Positions 42,972-52,618 of a DNA stretch of 64,000 bases are shown piece after piece (position 1 is the stretch's first letter; the number at the start of each line of letters is the position of its first letter). Both the position numbers and the translations under genes were made by a program. The notes beneath the pieces were generated by a model. The model did no database searches and was not told the DNA's origin. It saw nothing but the letters and a program-made list of their open reading frames with translations. Origin of the DNA: Rhodobacter viridis (GTDB taxonomy: Bacteria > Pseudomonadota > Alphaproteobacteria > Rhodobacterales > Rhodobacteraceae); the NCBI RefSeq assembly GCF_003217355.1, contig NZ_QJTK01000011.1:47362-111361 (forward strand). The letters are read 5' to 3'.

Positions 42972-44111
42972 ATGAACGCCGAAACGCGTATCGATTTCAT
43001 CTACCTGTCCGAACCTGACATGATCAAGGCGGGCGTCACCGACATGGCCGCTTGCGTCGACTGCATGGAGGAGATGTTCGGCCTGCTGCATTCGGGCGAT
43101 TACCGCATGGCCGGGGCGAACAACGACAGCCACGGCGCGATGGTGATGTTCCCGGCGGAAAGCCCGTTCCCGACGATGCCGAAACCCACCGCGGACCGGC
43201 GCTTCATGGCGATGCCCGCTTACCTCGGCGGCCAATTCTGCACCACGGGCGTCAAGTGGTATGGCTCGAACATCGCGAACCGGCAAAAGGGCCTGCCGCG
43301 CTCGATCCTGATGTTCACCTTGAACGACACCGAGACCGGGGCGCCGCTCGCCCATATGTCGGCGAACCTGCTCTCGGCCTATCGCACCGGCGCGGTGCCG
43401 GGCGTGGGCGCGCGGCATCTCGCCCGGCCCGACTCGAAGATCGTCGGCATCCTTGGACCCGGCGTGATGGCGAAAACCACGCTAGCGGCCTTCATGGTCG
43501 CCTGCCCGAAAATCGACACGCTGAAGGTGAAGGGCCGCGGCGAGAAGAGCCTGCAGAATTTCCTCGCCTGGGTGGCCGAGACCTATCCGCAGATCACCTC
43601 GGTCACGGTTGTCGACAGTGTCGAAGAGGTCGTGCGCGGCTCGGACCTGTTCTCCTATTGCAACTCGGGCGAGACGGGCGACCCCTCGACCTATCCGATC
43701 GTGAAGCGCGACTGGGTCAAGCCCGGCGCCTTCATGGCGATGCCCGCGGTGTGCAACATCGACGAGGGGATGCAGGCCCCCGACGTGCGCAAGGTGCTCG
43801 ATAACACCGGGCTTTACGAGGCCTGGTACGAAGAAGTGCCGAAGCCCGCGCACAACACCATTCCGGTGATCGGCGTGAAGTTCATGGACATGATCGCCGA
43901 GGGCAAGCTGACCCATGACGACCTCGAAGACCTTGGCGCCATCGTCGCGGGCGAGGCGCCGGGCCGCAAGAACGATGAGGAAATCATCATCATGTCGGTG
44001 GGCGGGATGCCGGTCGAAGACGTGGCCTGGGGCACGGTGCTTTATCGCAACGCGATCGAACGCGGCATCGGCGTGAAGCTGAACCTCTGGGACGAGCCCG
44101 TCCTGCGCTGA
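42972..44111 (+). CDS. Ornithine cyclodeaminase/mu-crystallin family (tyramine oxidase subunit B-like)
   Basis: The 379-residue protein belongs to the ornithine cyclodeaminase/mu-crystallin family, with the substrate region GGQFCTTGVKWYGSNIANRQ, SANLLSAYRTGAVPGVGARH and the Rossmann-like VGILGPGVMAKTTLAAF. The N-terminal word FIYLSEPDMIKAGVTDM and the overall length match the subgroup often annotated as tyramine oxidase subunit B. Such proteins deaminate or reduce imines of amino acids or amines. With RidA and an FAD oxidoreductase downstream it forms a probable amine-degrading set. AGAGAG lies before the ATG. Confidence 0.85.
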   Translation: MNAETRIDFIYLSEPDMIKAGVTDMAACVDCMEEMFGLLHSGDYRMAGANNDSHGAMVMFPAESPFPTMPKPTADRRFMAMPAYLGGQFCTTGVKWYGSNIANRQKGLPRSILMFTLNDTETGAPLAHMSANLLSAYRTGAVPGVGARHLARPDSKIVGILGPGVMAKTTLAAFMVACPKIDTLKVKGRGEKSLQNFLAWVAETYPQITSVTVVDSVEEVVRGSDLFSYCNSGETGDPSTYPIVKRDWVKPGAFMAMPAVCNIDEGMQAPDVRKVLDNTGLYEAWYEEVPKPAHNTIPVIGVKFMDMIAEGKLTHDDLEDLGAIVAGEAPGRKNDEEIIIMSVGGMPVEDVAWGTVLYRNAIERGIGVKLNLWDEPVLR

Positions 44112-44117
44112 CCTTTC

Positions 44118-44152
44118 GGGGGGGGCGCCACCCTGCCCGGGATCAGCCCCCC
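44118..44152. other. Intercistronic G/C hairpin
   Basis: A run of eight G (44118-44125) can pair with six C (44147-44152) across a loop of about 20 bases. It lies between the cyclodeaminase-like gene and the ridA-like gene, without a U-run. Confidence 0.35.
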
Positions 44153-44170
44153 AAACCTTCAGGAAAACCA

Positions 44171-44590
44171 ATGACAAAGATCGTGAAGTTGAAATCCGGC
44201 GCGGTGCTGGAGGACAAGAGCAGCTATTCCCGCCTTGTGGCCGTGGGCGACTGGATTTTCGTGTCGAACACCGCCGGGCGCAACCCGGAGACGAAGCTGA
44301 TCCCCGAAGACGTGACCGCGCAGACCCATCAGGTCTTCGCCAACATCTCCCGCGCGCTTGCCGCGGTGGGATCGGGTCTGGGCGATGTGATCTCGGCCCG
44401 CGTCTTCATTCAGGAGCCCGCCGACACGCCGCAGGTGATGGAGATTTTCGGCGAGATCTTCCGCGGGGTCGATCCGGCGCTGACCGTGACCTGCCCGCCG
44501 CTTGGCTCGACCGTCTACAAGGTCGAGATCGAAGTGACCGCTTTCCGCGGCGCCTCGAAGGGCGCCGAGCTGATCCGGCTGGGGGTGTAA
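44171..44590 (+). CDS. RidA family enamine/imine deaminase
   Basis: The 139-residue protein is a RidA/YjgF family member, with the ISNTAGR-like entry (IFVSNTAGRNPE), an internal VTAQTHQVFANISRALAAVG helix and the end TCPPLGSTVYKVEIEVTAF. RidA proteins hydrolyse reactive enamine or imine intermediates that arise from PLP or flavin amine chemistry. The usual catalytic arginine near residue 105 is not obvious (VTCPPLGS replaces the VxVxxLP-x-ALVEIE pattern), so it may be one of the non-archetypal Rid subfamilies. It stands between the two enzymes whose imines it could process. Confidence 0.88.
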   Translation: MTKIVKLKSGAVLEDKSSYSRLVAVGDWIFVSNTAGRNPETKLIPEDVTAQTHQVFANISRALAAVGSGLGDVISARVFIQEPADTPQVMEIFGEIFRGVDPALTVTCPPLGSTVYKVEIEVTAFRGASKGAELIRLGV

Positions 44591-44593
44591 GCC

Positions 44594-45886
44594 ATGGAAC
44601 CGCTTGCCATTCTTCCGGCGTCCACCCCCGACATTCCGGCGCAAACCACTGTCGTCGTGATCGGCGCGGGCATCGTCGGGCTCTCGGCCGCGCTGACACT
44701 GGCCGAGCGCGGCATTCCGGTGACGGTGCTGGAAAAGGGCCGCATCGGCGCCGAGCAATCAGGGCGCAATCTGGGCTGGGTGCGCAAGACCTCGCGCGCG
44801 CCCGCCGATGTGCCCTTGGCGCAGGCTGCCGACCGGCTTTGGGCCGAGATGCCCGCGCGGATCGGCGCCGATTGCGGCTATCGTCAGGCCGGGATCTTGT
44901 TCGTCACCCGGTCGCAAAAGCAGATGGGGATTTACGAGGATTGGCTGAAGGCCGTCGCGCCGCTGGATCTGGGGGCGAGCCTCGTCTCGCCCAAGGACAT
45001 CGACCGGCTTGTGCCCGGCGGCAAGGGCGACTGGCTCGGCGGGGTTCACACGCCCTCGGACGGGCGGGCGGAGCCCTCGCTCGCCTGTGCGGCGCTGGCG
45101 AGGGCGGTGCTGGCGAAGGGTGGTCAGATCGTCGAGAATTGCGCCGTGCGCAGCCTCGCGACCAAGGCGGGCAAAGTCGCGGGCGTCGTCACCGAACGCG
45201 GCGAGATTGCGTGTGAAAAGGTGATCCTCGCCGCGGGGCTCTGGTCGCGCCGGTTCCTCGGCAATCTGGGGATCTTCCTGCCGACGCTGCCCTTGATCTG
45301 TTCGGTCCTGCGCACGGCGCCGATGGAGGGGCCTTGCGAGACTGCCGTGGGTGGGCCGGACTTTTCGTTCCGCAAGCGCACGGATGGCGGCTTCACCATC
45401 ACCCAGCGCGGGCGGCTTGATGCGCCGCTGACGCCCGATCACCTGCGGCTCGGGCTGCGCTATCTGCCGGTTCTGCGCGCGCAGAAAGGCGCGACGCAGG
45501 TGGGTCTCGGGCGGCATTTCCTGCACGAACTTCTGTCCGCAAGGCGCTGGAAAGACGACGAGATCACCCCCTTCGAGCGCTGCCGGATCATGGACCCGGA
45601 CGTCAATCCCGGCCTGAACGCCGAGGCGATGGCGGCGCTGCGCAAGGCTTGGCCCATCTTCGATCAGGCCCGCATCGCCGCGACCTGGGCGGGGATGATC
45701 GACGTCACCCCCGACAGCGATCCGGTGATCGACAGCGTGGCCGCGATGCCCGGGCTGATCCTCGCCACCGGCTTTTCCGGGCATGGCTTCGGCACCGGCC
45801 CCGCCGCGGGGCATCTGGCGGCCGATCTGGCGACCGGCGCCCCGCCGATCGTCGATCCCGCGCCCTATCGGCTGGCGCGGTTCTGA
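44594..45886 (+). CDS. DadA-like FAD-dependent amine/amino acid oxidoreductase
   Basis: The 430-residue flavoprotein has the dinucleotide-binding loop VVVIGAGIVGLSAALTLAER (residues about 20-39), EQSGRNLGWVRK and the C-terminal ATGFSGHGFGTGPAAGHLAA. It is of the D-amino acid oxidase/sarcosine oxidase fold and paralogous to the protein at 34323-35606. It begins 3 bp after ridA and likely oxidises a C-N bond in the same amine or amino acid pathway; the product imine would be a RidA substrate. A second component is not required by the sequence. Confidence 0.87.
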   Translation: MEPLAILPASTPDIPAQTTVVVIGAGIVGLSAALTLAERGIPVTVLEKGRIGAEQSGRNLGWVRKTSRAPADVPLAQAADRLWAEMPARIGADCGYRQAGILFVTRSQKQMGIYEDWLKAVAPLDLGASLVSPKDIDRLVPGGKGDWLGGVHTPSDGRAEPSLACAALARAVLAKGGQIVENCAVRSLATKAGKVAGVVTERGEIACEKVILAAGLWSRRFLGNLGIFLPTLPLICSVLRTAPMEGPCETAVGGPDFSFRKRTDGGFTITQRGRLDAPLTPDHLRLGLRYLPVLRAQKGATQVGLGRHFLHELLSARRWKDDEITPFERCRIMDPDVNPGLNAEAMAALRKAWPIFDQARIAATWAGMIDVTPDSDPVIDSVAAMPGLILATGFSGHGFGTGPAAGHLAADLATGAPPIVDPAPYRLARF

Positions 45887-45891
45887 GAAAA

Positions 45892-45939
45892 GGGGGGCCG
45901 TGAAAACCGCTGGAAAAAAGCCGGGTTTCATGGTCCCCT
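45892..45939. terminator. Imperfect hairpin after the amine operon
   Basis: GGGGGGCCGTGAAAACC and GGTTTCATGGTCCCC can pair with a few bulges and G-U pairs, just 6 bases after the FAD oxidoreductase stop. It is a plausible operon end but there is no U-run. Confidence 0.3.
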
Positions 45940-45968
45940 GAAAGCCTCGCAAACCTTCGGAGGGGTCG

Positions 45969-46523
45969 ATGCGACGGCAACTGTCCCTTGTCCTCACGCT
46001 GGCGCTCGGGCTTGCCGCGGTCCTGCCCGCGCAGGCCGACACCGTGATCGAGGATTTCACCATGCATCCCGAAAACCGCTGGCGTTTCTTCACCGATGCC
46101 GTGATGGGCGGCGTTTCGACCGGGCGGCTTGAGATCGTCACGGGCGACGGCGCGCCGCATGCGCGGATGACCGGCCAGATCAGCACCGCGAACAATGGCG
46201 GCTTCATCCAGATGCGGCGCGATCTCGATGCCCCTCCGCCCGCGGGCACGACCGGCCTGCGGCTGATCGTGCGCGGCAATGGGCAGCGCTACTTCGCGCA
46301 TCTGCGCAACGGCGCGACCCTGATGCCCTGGCAATATTATCAGGCGCCCTTCGAGGTCACGCCCGACTGGGCCGAGGTGCGGCTGCCCTTCACCGCCTTT
46401 CACGCCTCGGGGCGGATGATGCCGGGCACGCCCGCGGTGGAAAGCCTGCGCTCGGTCGCGGTCGTGGCCTATGGACGCGCGCACGAGGCCGAAATCGAGG
46501 TCCGCGAGGTCGGCTTTTACTGA
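45969..46523 (+). CDS. Exported CIA30-domain protein
   Basis: The 184-residue protein has a signal peptide (residues 1-23, ending PAQA) followed by one beta-sandwich domain of the CIA30 (complex I intermediate associated protein 30) type: WRFFTDAVMGGVSTGRLEIV near residue 37, then GLRLIVRGNGQRYFAHLRNG and WQYYQAPFEV. Bacterial members are of unknown function; the fold is galactose-binding-like. Because it is exported, a direct role in complex I assembly is unlikely. GGAGGG precedes the ATG. Confidence 0.85.
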   Translation: MRRQLSLVLTLALGLAAVLPAQADTVIEDFTMHPENRWRFFTDAVMGGVSTGRLEIVTGDGAPHARMTGQISTANNGGFIQMRRDLDAPPPAGTTGLRLIVRGNGQRYFAHLRNGATLMPWQYYQAPFEVTPDWAEVRLPFTAFHASGRMMPGTPAVESLRSVAVVAYGRAHEAEIEVREVGFY

Positions 46524-46674
46524 GCCCGCGCGGCGCCCCATCGCGATGGAGCCGCACCGCCGCGCGCCCGGGCGTGAAAAATGCACGATCCGGGCCGGGA
46601 CGCCGCATCGATTAGCCTTTCCTTCAGCGCTCGGCGTCATGCTGCGCCGCAAAAGACTTTCGGAAAGGGACCGG

Positions 46675-47535
46675 ATGACACGTCTGCATTCCGTCATCAT
46701 CGCCGCCATGATCGCGCTCTGTCCGCTCCTTGCCGCGGGGGCCGGGCAGGCCCGCGCGCCGGATCTGCCCTTTGCGGGCGGGTGCGATCTGGTGAAGGCG
46801 GGCAAGCTGTCCTATCGCGGCACCTGCGCCGTCTTGCGCACCAAGGTCACGGCGGAAGACACTTCGGGGCGCTGCACGGGCGAGGTGATCACGGTGAAGA
46901 TCCCGGGCCGGGGCGAGGCCAATCTGCTGCGCGGTGTGGGCAAGGATTGCGCCTCGCAATTCCTCGACAGCCCCGTCACCTTCATCGGCGAGGATTCCGA
47001 GGGCTGGCTTGTCGTCTCGACCGAGGCGGGCAAGGTGCTGCGCTTCGAGCCGGGGCCGGAGCCCGGGCTGCCCGTCCTTGATGGTTTTCTGGCCGGGATG
47101 GACAGCTGCACCCCGTCCGAGGCGCTGAAGACCTTTTTCGAAAACCTGTCCGACAGTTACGCGACGCCGCCCGATGCGCCCGACGGCCCGGTCGCGGCGA
47201 CCGAGACGCCGGTGATCTGGCCTCCGGGCGGGCTTCTGGCGCCGGAGCTGGTCGCGGCGCAGAAGGTCGGCCCGCGGGTGCAGATCGATGTTGCGCTGCA
47301 GGGCAATTACCTTGGCCTGCCGGTCGCGCGGGTGCAGTATGACTACCGGCCCGAAGGCGGCGGATTTCTGGAGCAGAGCCTTGTCTTCGAAAGCCCCCGG
47401 GCCGAGGTCGTGGCCCGCTTTGGCGCGGCGATCGATCAGGCCGAGCGGACGCTGCGCGCCGAGACCGGCGATCGGAACCGGGCCTATATCGCCGAGGGCG
47501 AGCCGGGTCGGCTTGTCTGCGTCTTCCCCGAGTGA
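46675..47535 (+). CDS. Exported protein of unknown function with six cysteines
   Basis: The 286-residue protein has a signal peptide (residues about 1-28, MIALCPLLAAGAGQARA) and a mature part with six cysteines (GGCDLV, GTCAVL, GRCTGE, KDCASQ, DSCTPS, LVCVFPE) that could form three disulfides in the periplasm. I recognise no family. GAAAGGGA lies before the ATG at 46675. It follows the CIA30-domain gene by 151 bases without a clear terminator, so cotranscription is possible. Confidence 0.75.
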   Translation: MTRLHSVIIAAMIALCPLLAAGAGQARAPDLPFAGGCDLVKAGKLSYRGTCAVLRTKVTAEDTSGRCTGEVITVKIPGRGEANLLRGVGKDCASQFLDSPVTFIGEDSEGWLVVSTEAGKVLRFEPGPEPGLPVLDGFLAGMDSCTPSEALKTFFENLSDSYATPPDAPDGPVAATETPVIWPPGGLLAPELVAAQKVGPRVQIDVALQGNYLGLPVARVQYDYRPEGGGFLEQSLVFESPRAEVVARFGAAIDQAERTLRAETGDRNRAYIAEGEPGRLVCVFPE

Positions 47536-47676
47536 CCCACGGCCCGCTTCGGCCTTGACCCTGTCCCCAGCGGCGGGATAGTTCTGCCGCAGGCGCGGAA
47601 ACCGTGGCGCCGATGCAGAAACCAAAGTCGGGACGGGCCGATCCGAAATCGGGAAGCGATCGCTTCGAGGCCCCAA

Positions 47677-48108
47677 ATGGTCACATTGTCCCCGACGCTG
47701 CGGCGTCTCGTCTATGCCTTTACCTTCGAAGCCGGGGCCATCGCGCTGTCGACGCTGCTTCTGTCGGCGCTCAGTTCCGGCCCGGCCGAGGACTCGCTTC
47801 TCGTCTCGATCCTCGTGACTCTGGTGGCGCTGATCTGGAACCTTGTCTTCAACCGCGGCTTCGAGGCGATCGAGCATCGCTTCCGGCTGACCCGCACCTT
47901 TGCCCTGCGCGCCGCCCATGCGCTGGGCTTCGAGGGCGGGCTGTTTCTCTTTACCGTGCCGCTTTACATGGGCTTTTACGGCGTCACCCTGACCGCGGCG
48001 ATCGCGATGGAGGCGGCGCTTCTGGGCTGTTTCCTGATCTACACCTTCCTGTTCACCTGGGGCTTCGACCGGCTGGTTCCACGCCAGGGCATCGCCGCGC
48101 GGCCGTGA
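47677..48108 (+). CDS. PACE-type (bacterial transmembrane pair) efflux protein
   Basis: The 143-residue protein has four transmembrane segments arranged as two similar halves: RRLVYAFTFEAGAIALSTLL with NLVFNRGFEAIEHRF, and RAAHALGFEGGLFLFTVPLY with LIYTFLFTWGFDRLVP. The E-A/N-x-x-F-D/E pattern of paired helices is that of the proteobacterial antimicrobial compound efflux (PACE) family, which exports biocides such as chlorhexidine or polyamines. It is placed just before murE but probably has no role in cell wall synthesis. Confidence 0.88.
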   Translation: MVTLSPTLRRLVYAFTFEAGAIALSTLLLSALSSGPAEDSLLVSILVTLVALIWNLVFNRGFEAIEHRFRLTRTFALRAAHALGFEGGLFLFTVPLYMGFYGVTLTAAIAMEAALLGCFLIYTFLFTWGFDRLVPRQGIAARP

Positions 48109-48146
48109 CCCGATGGGCGGCTTCGGCCTTGTTTACAAGGCTTGCG

Positions 48147-48175
48147 TTGACGCCCCCCCGGCTTCGCCTCTAAAT
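48147..48175 (+). promoter_or_regulatory. Candidate promoter of murE
   Basis: TTGACG (48147-48152) and CTAAAT (48170-48175) are 17 bases apart, 29 bases before the murE ATG. The -35 box is good and the -10 box weak (3 of 6). Confidence 0.4.
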
Positions 48176-48204
48176 GGGGCAGGAACTGAACAAGGACACA
48201 AGAT

Positions 48205-49689
48205 ATGGCCCTCACGGCGAAGCCTTTGAGTGCATTGGGGCTGACGGCCCGTCCGGGGAGCGACGTTGCGGTGACGGGTCTTTCGGTGGACAGCCGACTG
48301 GTCAAACCCGGGCATCTGTTCGCGGCCCTGCCGGGCACCAAGGTGCATGGCGCAACCTTTGTCGCGGCGGCGCTGGAGCGTGGCGCGGCGGCGGTGCTGA
48401 CCGACCGGTCGGGCGAGGAAAGCGTGCGACAGGCGCTTGCGGGCACCTCGGTCGCGCTCGTCGTGGTCGAGGATGCGCGGCTGACGCTCTCCTGCGCGGC
48501 GGCGCTCTTTTTCGGCGCGCAACCCGATCAGATGGTCGCGGTGACCGGCACGAATGGCAAAACCTCGGTCGCGACCTTCACCCGGATGATCTGGCAGGCG
48601 CTGGGCTTTGAGGCCGCGAATATCGGCACCACCGGGGTCGAGGGCGCCTTCACCGCGCCCTCTGCACACACCACGCCCGAGCCGATCACCCTGCACCGGC
48701 TTCTGGCCGACATGGCCGCGGCGGGCGTCACCCATGCGGCGATGGAGGCCAGCTCGCACGGGCTGGCGCAGCGGCGGCTTGATGGCGTCGTGCTGCGCGC
48801 GGCGGCCTTCACCAATTTCACCCAGGATCACCTCGATTATCACGCCACCTTCGAGGAATATTTCGACGCCAAGGCGGGTCTCTTCACCCGCGTCCTGCCC
48901 GAGGAGGGGACGGCGGTGATCAACACCGACGATCCGAAAGGGCCGGGGCTGGCCGCGCTCGCCAAGGCGCGCGGGCAGAAGGTGATCCGCGTTGGCCACG
49001 GCGATGGCTGCGAGATCCAGCTGCAGGGGCAGCGCTTCGATGCGGCCGGGCAGGATGTGCGCTTCCTGTGGCATGGCGGGCCGCAGATGGTGCGCCTGCC
49101 GCTGATCGGCGGCTTTCAGGCGATGAACGTGCTGACCGCCGCGGGGCTGGTCATCGCTTGCGGCGCCGAGCCGAAAGAGGTGTTCGACGCGCTGCCGCAG
49201 CTTTCGACCGTGCGCGGCCGGATGCAGCTGGCCGCGACGCGCACGAATGGCGCCACCGTCTTCGTCGATTTCGCCCATACGCCCGATGCGGTCGAAACCG
49301 CGCTCAAGGCGCTGCGTCCGCATGTTCTGGGGCGCATCGTCGCCATCGTCGGCGCGGGCGGTGACCGCGACCGCACCAAGCGCCCGCTGATGGGCGCGGC
49401 CGCCTCGGCCCATGCCGATCAGGTCATCGTCACCGACGACAATCCGCGCACCGAAGACCCGGCCTCGATCCGGGCTGCCGTCATGGCGGGCGCGGGACCC
49501 GAGGCGACCGAAGTCGGCGACCGTGCCGAGGCGATCTTGCGCGGCGTCGATGCGCTTGGCCCGGGTGATGCGCTTTTGATCATGGGCAAGGGGCATGAGC
49601 GGGGGCAGGTCATCGGCACCGATGTCTTCCCCTTTGACGATGCCGAACAGGCCTCGATCGCCGTGGCCGCTCTGGATGGGAAGATCTGA
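48205..49689 (+). CDS. murE: UDP-MurNAc-tripeptide synthetase (meso-DAP adding)
   Basis: The 494-residue Mur ligase has the ATP loop VTGTNGKTS (residues 113-121), MEASSHGLAQRRLDG, NFTQDHLDYH and, in the C-terminal domain, TDDNPRTEDP. The DNPR motif marks specificity for meso-diaminopimelate. MurE adds this residue to UDP-MurNAc-L-Ala-D-Glu in the cytoplasm. AAGGA precedes the ATG. It begins the mur block here, without ftsI/ftsL directly upstream; murF follows after 1 base. Confidence 0.96.
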   Translation: MALTAKPLSALGLTARPGSDVAVTGLSVDSRLVKPGHLFAALPGTKVHGATFVAAALERGAAAVLTDRSGEESVRQALAGTSVALVVVEDARLTLSCAAALFFGAQPDQMVAVTGTNGKTSVATFTRMIWQALGFEAANIGTTGVEGAFTAPSAHTTPEPITLHRLLADMAAAGVTHAAMEASSHGLAQRRLDGVVLRAAAFTNFTQDHLDYHATFEEYFDAKAGLFTRVLPEEGTAVINTDDPKGPGLAALAKARGQKVIRVGHGDGCEIQLQGQRFDAAGQDVRFLWHGGPQMVRLPLIGGFQAMNVLTAAGLVIACGAEPKEVFDALPQLSTVRGRMQLAATRTNGATVFVDFAHTPDAVETALKALRPHVLGRIVAIVGAGGDRDRTKRPLMGAAASAHADQVIVTDDNPRTEDPASIRAAVMAGAGPEATEVGDRAEAILRGVDALGPGDALLIMGKGHERGQVIGTDVFPFDDAEQASIAVAALDGKI

Positions 49690-49690
49690 C

Positions 49691-51142
49691 ATGGCCGTTT
49701 TGTGGACCTCGATCGATGCGGCCGTCGCCACCGGCGGCCGGGCGACGCGCCCCTTCATGGTGACGGGGCTGTCGATCGACACCCGCTCGATCCGCCCCGG
49801 CGAGATGTTCGTGGCGCTGAAAGACGTGCGCGACGGCCATGATTTCGTGGCCGATGCGCTGAAAAAGGGCGCTGCCTGCGCGCTCGTCAGCCGCATCCCC
49901 GAGGGGATGAGCGAAGAAGACCCGCTGCTGCTGGTCCCCGACGTGCTCAAGGCGCTGGAAGATCTGGGCCGCGCGGGTCGGGCGCGGTCGCGCGCGCAGG
50001 TGATCGCGGTGACGGGCTCGGTCGGCAAGACCTCGACCAAGGAGATGCTGCGCGCGGTTCTGTCGGCGCAAGGCCGCGTCCATGCCGCCGAGGCCTCGTT
50101 CAACAACCACTGGGGCGTGCCGATCACGCTGGCGCGGATGCCCGCGGACGCCGATTTCGCGGTGATCGAGATCGGCATGAACCATCCGGGGGAAATCTCG
50201 CCTCTGGTCAAGATGGCGCGACCCCATGCCGCGATGATCACCACGGTCGCTGCGGCGCATCTGGAGGCCTTCGAAAACCTCGATCAGATCGCCCATGAGA
50301 AGGCCGCGATCTTCGACGGTCTGGAGCCCGGCGGCACCGCTGTCGTGCCCACCGGCCTCGAGACGACGGGCATTCTTCTGGCTGCGGCAAAGGCGCGCGC
50401 GGGGACGGTTGTCAGCTTCGGTCCGGCGCCCGGATCGGACTACCGGCTGGTGAGCGCGAAAATCGTGGGCGATGCCACGATCGTGCAGGCCGACCATGCC
50501 GGGCGGCCGATGCTCTTCAAGGTGATGACGCCGGGAAAACACTTTGCAAACAACGCCTTGGGGGTTCTTGCGCTGGCGCAGGCGGTGGGGGCCGATCCGG
50601 CCGTTGCGGCGCTCGATATCGGGCTTTGGGCGCCCCCCGCGGGGCGTGGCAAACGCGAGCGGATCTGGCTTGATCTGATCGACGAGGCGCAGAGCTTCGA
50701 TCTCTTCGATGATGCCTTCAACGCCAATCCTGCTTCGATGGAAGCGGGGCTCGACGTGCTCGCCGGACAGGTCCCGCGCGACGGGGTGGGGCGGGTCAAA
50801 CGCGGGCGTCGCGTCGCCATTCTGGGCGACATGCTGGAGCTCGGTCCCGAGGAGGCGCGGCTTCATGCCGCGATTGCCGAACTGCCCGCAATGGTATCGA
50901 TAGACATCGTGCATCTGGCCGGACCGCGGATGCGGGCGCTTTACGAAGCGCTGCCGCGGGGCAAGCGGGGCGAGTGGGTCGAGACCGCCAGGGATCTGGC
51001 CGACCGCGCGCCGCATCTGGTCGATGCCGGGGATGTGGTGCTGGTAAAAGGATCGAAAGGCTCGAAGGTCTCGCTCGTGGTTGACGCGCTCAGAAAACTC
51101 GGTCAGCCCGGCGCGGCAGAGGCCTTCAAGGGAAAAGAATAA
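49691..51142 (+). CDS. murF: UDP-MurNAc-tripeptide D-Ala-D-Ala ligase
   Basis: The 483-residue enzyme has the ATP loop [12 protein letters not shown] (residues 107-118), the N-terminal [23 protein letters not shown] and IGMNHPGEI, and the C-terminal [14 protein letters not shown]. MurF adds D-alanyl-D-alanine, completing the cytoplasmic UDP-MurNAc-pentapeptide. It follows murE closely and its stop codon overlaps the mraY start (TAATG). Confidence 0.96.
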   Translation: MAVLWTSIDAAVATGGRATRPFMVTGLSIDTRSIRPGEMFVALKDVRDGHDFVADALKKGAACALVSRIPEGMSEEDPLLLVPDVLKALEDLGRAGRARSRAQVIAVTGSVGKTSTKEMLRAVLSAQGRVHAAEASFNNHWGVPITLARMPADADFAVIEIGMNHPGEISPLVKMARPHAAMITTVAAAHLEAFENLDQIAHEKAAIFDGLEPGGTAVVPTGLETTGILLAAAKARAGTVVSFGPAPGSDYRLVSAKIVGDATIVQADHAGRPMLFKVMTPGKHFANNALGVLALAQAVGADPAVAALDIGLWAPPAGRGKRERIWLDLIDEAQSFDLFDDAFNANPASMEAGLDVLAGQVPRDGVGRVKRGRRVAILGDMLELGPEEARLHAAIAELPAMVSIDIVHLAGPRMRALYEALPRGKRGEWVETARDLADRAPHLVDAGDVVLVKGSKGSKVSLVVDALRKLGQPGAAEAFKGKE

Positions 51143-52224
51143 TGCTTTACTGGCTTGCGAACCTTTCGGACGGGGGCGATTTCTTCAACCTCTTCCGCTA
51201 CATCACCTTCCGCGCCGGTGGAGCTTTCTTCACCGCGCTGATCTTCGGTTTCCTGTTCGGGCGGCCCCTGATCGACATCCTGCGCCGCAAGCAGGGCAAG
51301 GGCCAGCCGATCCGCGACGACGGCCCGGCCACCCATTTCGCCAAGGCGGGCACGCCGACGATGGGGGGCCTGCTCATCCTCTCTGCACTGCTGTTTTCGA
51401 CGCTGCTCTGGGCGCGGCTGTCGAACGGTTATGTCTGGATCGTGCTGGGCGTCACCTATGGCTATGCCGCGATCGGCTTTGCCGATGACTATGCCAAGGT
51501 GACGAAGCAGAACGTCAAGGGCGTCTCGGGACGCACGCGCATGGCGCTTGGCCTTGCGCTGGCGGCGCTGGCGGGGATCTGTGCCGCGCTGATGCATCCG
51601 CCGGAACTGACGAACATGCTGACGCTGCCCGTCTTCAAGGATGTGCTGATCAACCTCGGCATCTTCTTCGTTCCGTTCTCGATGTTCGTCATCGTCGGCG
51701 CCGCCAATGCGGTGAACCTGACCGACGGGCTTGACGGGCTCGCGATCATGCCGGTGATGATCGCGGCGGGCACGCTCGGCGCCATCGCCTATGTCGTGGG
51801 CCGCGCCGACTTCACGCAATATCTGGGCGTCAATTTCGTGCCCGGCACCGGGGAGCTTTTCGTCTTCACCGCCGCGCTGATCGGCGGAGGCCTCGGATTC
51901 CTGTGGTACAACGCGCCCCCGGCGGCGGTGTTCATGGGCGACACCGGCTCGCTCGCGCTGGGTGGCGCGCTCGGCGCGATTGCCGTCTGCACGAAACACG
52001 AACTTGTTCTGGGGGTGGTCGGCGGGCTTTTCGTCGTCGAGGCGCTCTCGGTCATCATTCAGGTGGCCTACTTCAAGACCACCGGCAAACGGGTGTTCCT
52101 GATGGCACCCATCCACCACCACTTCGAGAAGAAGGGCTGGGCCGAACCGCAGATCGTGATCCGCTTCTGGATCATCTCTCTAATCCTCGCTCTGATAGGC
52201 CTTGCTACGCTGAAAATCCGCTGA
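51142..52224 (+). CDS. mraY: Phospho-MurNAc-pentapeptide translocase
   Basis: The 360-residue polytopic protein shows the family blocks [33 protein letters not shown] and the end [20 protein letters not shown]. MraY transfers phospho-MurNAc-pentapeptide to undecaprenyl phosphate, making lipid I at the inner membrane. The aspartates of FADDY and the NLTDGLDGL loop are the catalytic residues. It overlaps murF and is followed after 26 bases by a small membrane protein gene. Confidence 0.96.
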   Translation: MLYWLANLSDGGDFFNLFRYITFRAGGAFFTALIFGFLFGRPLIDILRRKQGKGQPIRDDGPATHFAKAGTPTMGGLLILSALLFSTLLWARLSNGYVWIVLGVTYGYAAIGFADDYAKVTKQNVKGVSGRTRMALGLALAALAGICAALMHPPELTNMLTLPVFKDVLINLGIFFVPFSMFVIVGAANAVNLTDGLDGLAIMPVMIAAGTLGAIAYVVGRADFTQYLGVNFVPGTGELFVFTAALIGGGLGFLWYNAPPAAVFMGDTGSLALGGALGAIAVCTKHELVLGVVGGLFVVEALSVIIQVAYFKTTGKRVFLMAPIHHHFEKKGWAEPQIVIRFWIISLILALIGLATLKIR

Positions 52225-52250
52225 CCCCTTGAAAAGGAAGGAAGACCCGC

Positions 52251-52604
52251 ATGATCAAGAACTTCACGGATCCGCTGAAAGTCACGGCAGTGCTGCTGCC
52301 GTTCCTCGTGTTCTTTGCCAATCTGACCGGCATGAGCAACCTGACGCTGGGCTGGGGCCCGGTCATCGCGCTGACCATCGGTCTTCTGGCCTTGTGCAAG
52401 TTCCTCGACGTGATCGTCGGCGCCGACACGCGCCCGATGACCGCCGAGCGCGCCCGCACCTCGGTCTGGGTGTTCCTTGCCCTGCTCAACATCGTCGCGC
52501 TGATCTTCGCGATGACCCAGCCGGGCCTCGCGCCGGTCGCCTTCGCCGGCGCCGTGGTGCTGTGCTTCGTCTCGATCGCCGGCTACGCGCTGAAAAAGCG
52601 CTGA
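52251..52604 (+). CDS. Small conserved membrane protein between mraY and murD
   Basis: The 117-residue protein has about four hydrophobic segments (near residues 8-27, 34-52, 70-90 and 93-113) and no recognised motif. GAAAAGGAAGG lies before the ATG at 52251. Its place directly behind mraY suggests cotranscription with cell wall genes, but nothing in the sequence shows a function in it. It is followed by a highly structured intergenic region. Confidence 0.78.
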   Translation: MIKNFTDPLKVTAVLLPFLVFFANLTGMSNLTLGWGPVIALTIGLLALCKFLDVIVGADTRPMTAERARTSVWVFLALLNIVALIFAMTQPGLAPVAFAGAVVLCFVSIAGYALKKR

Positions 52605-52618
52605 GCCTGATCGGCTGA

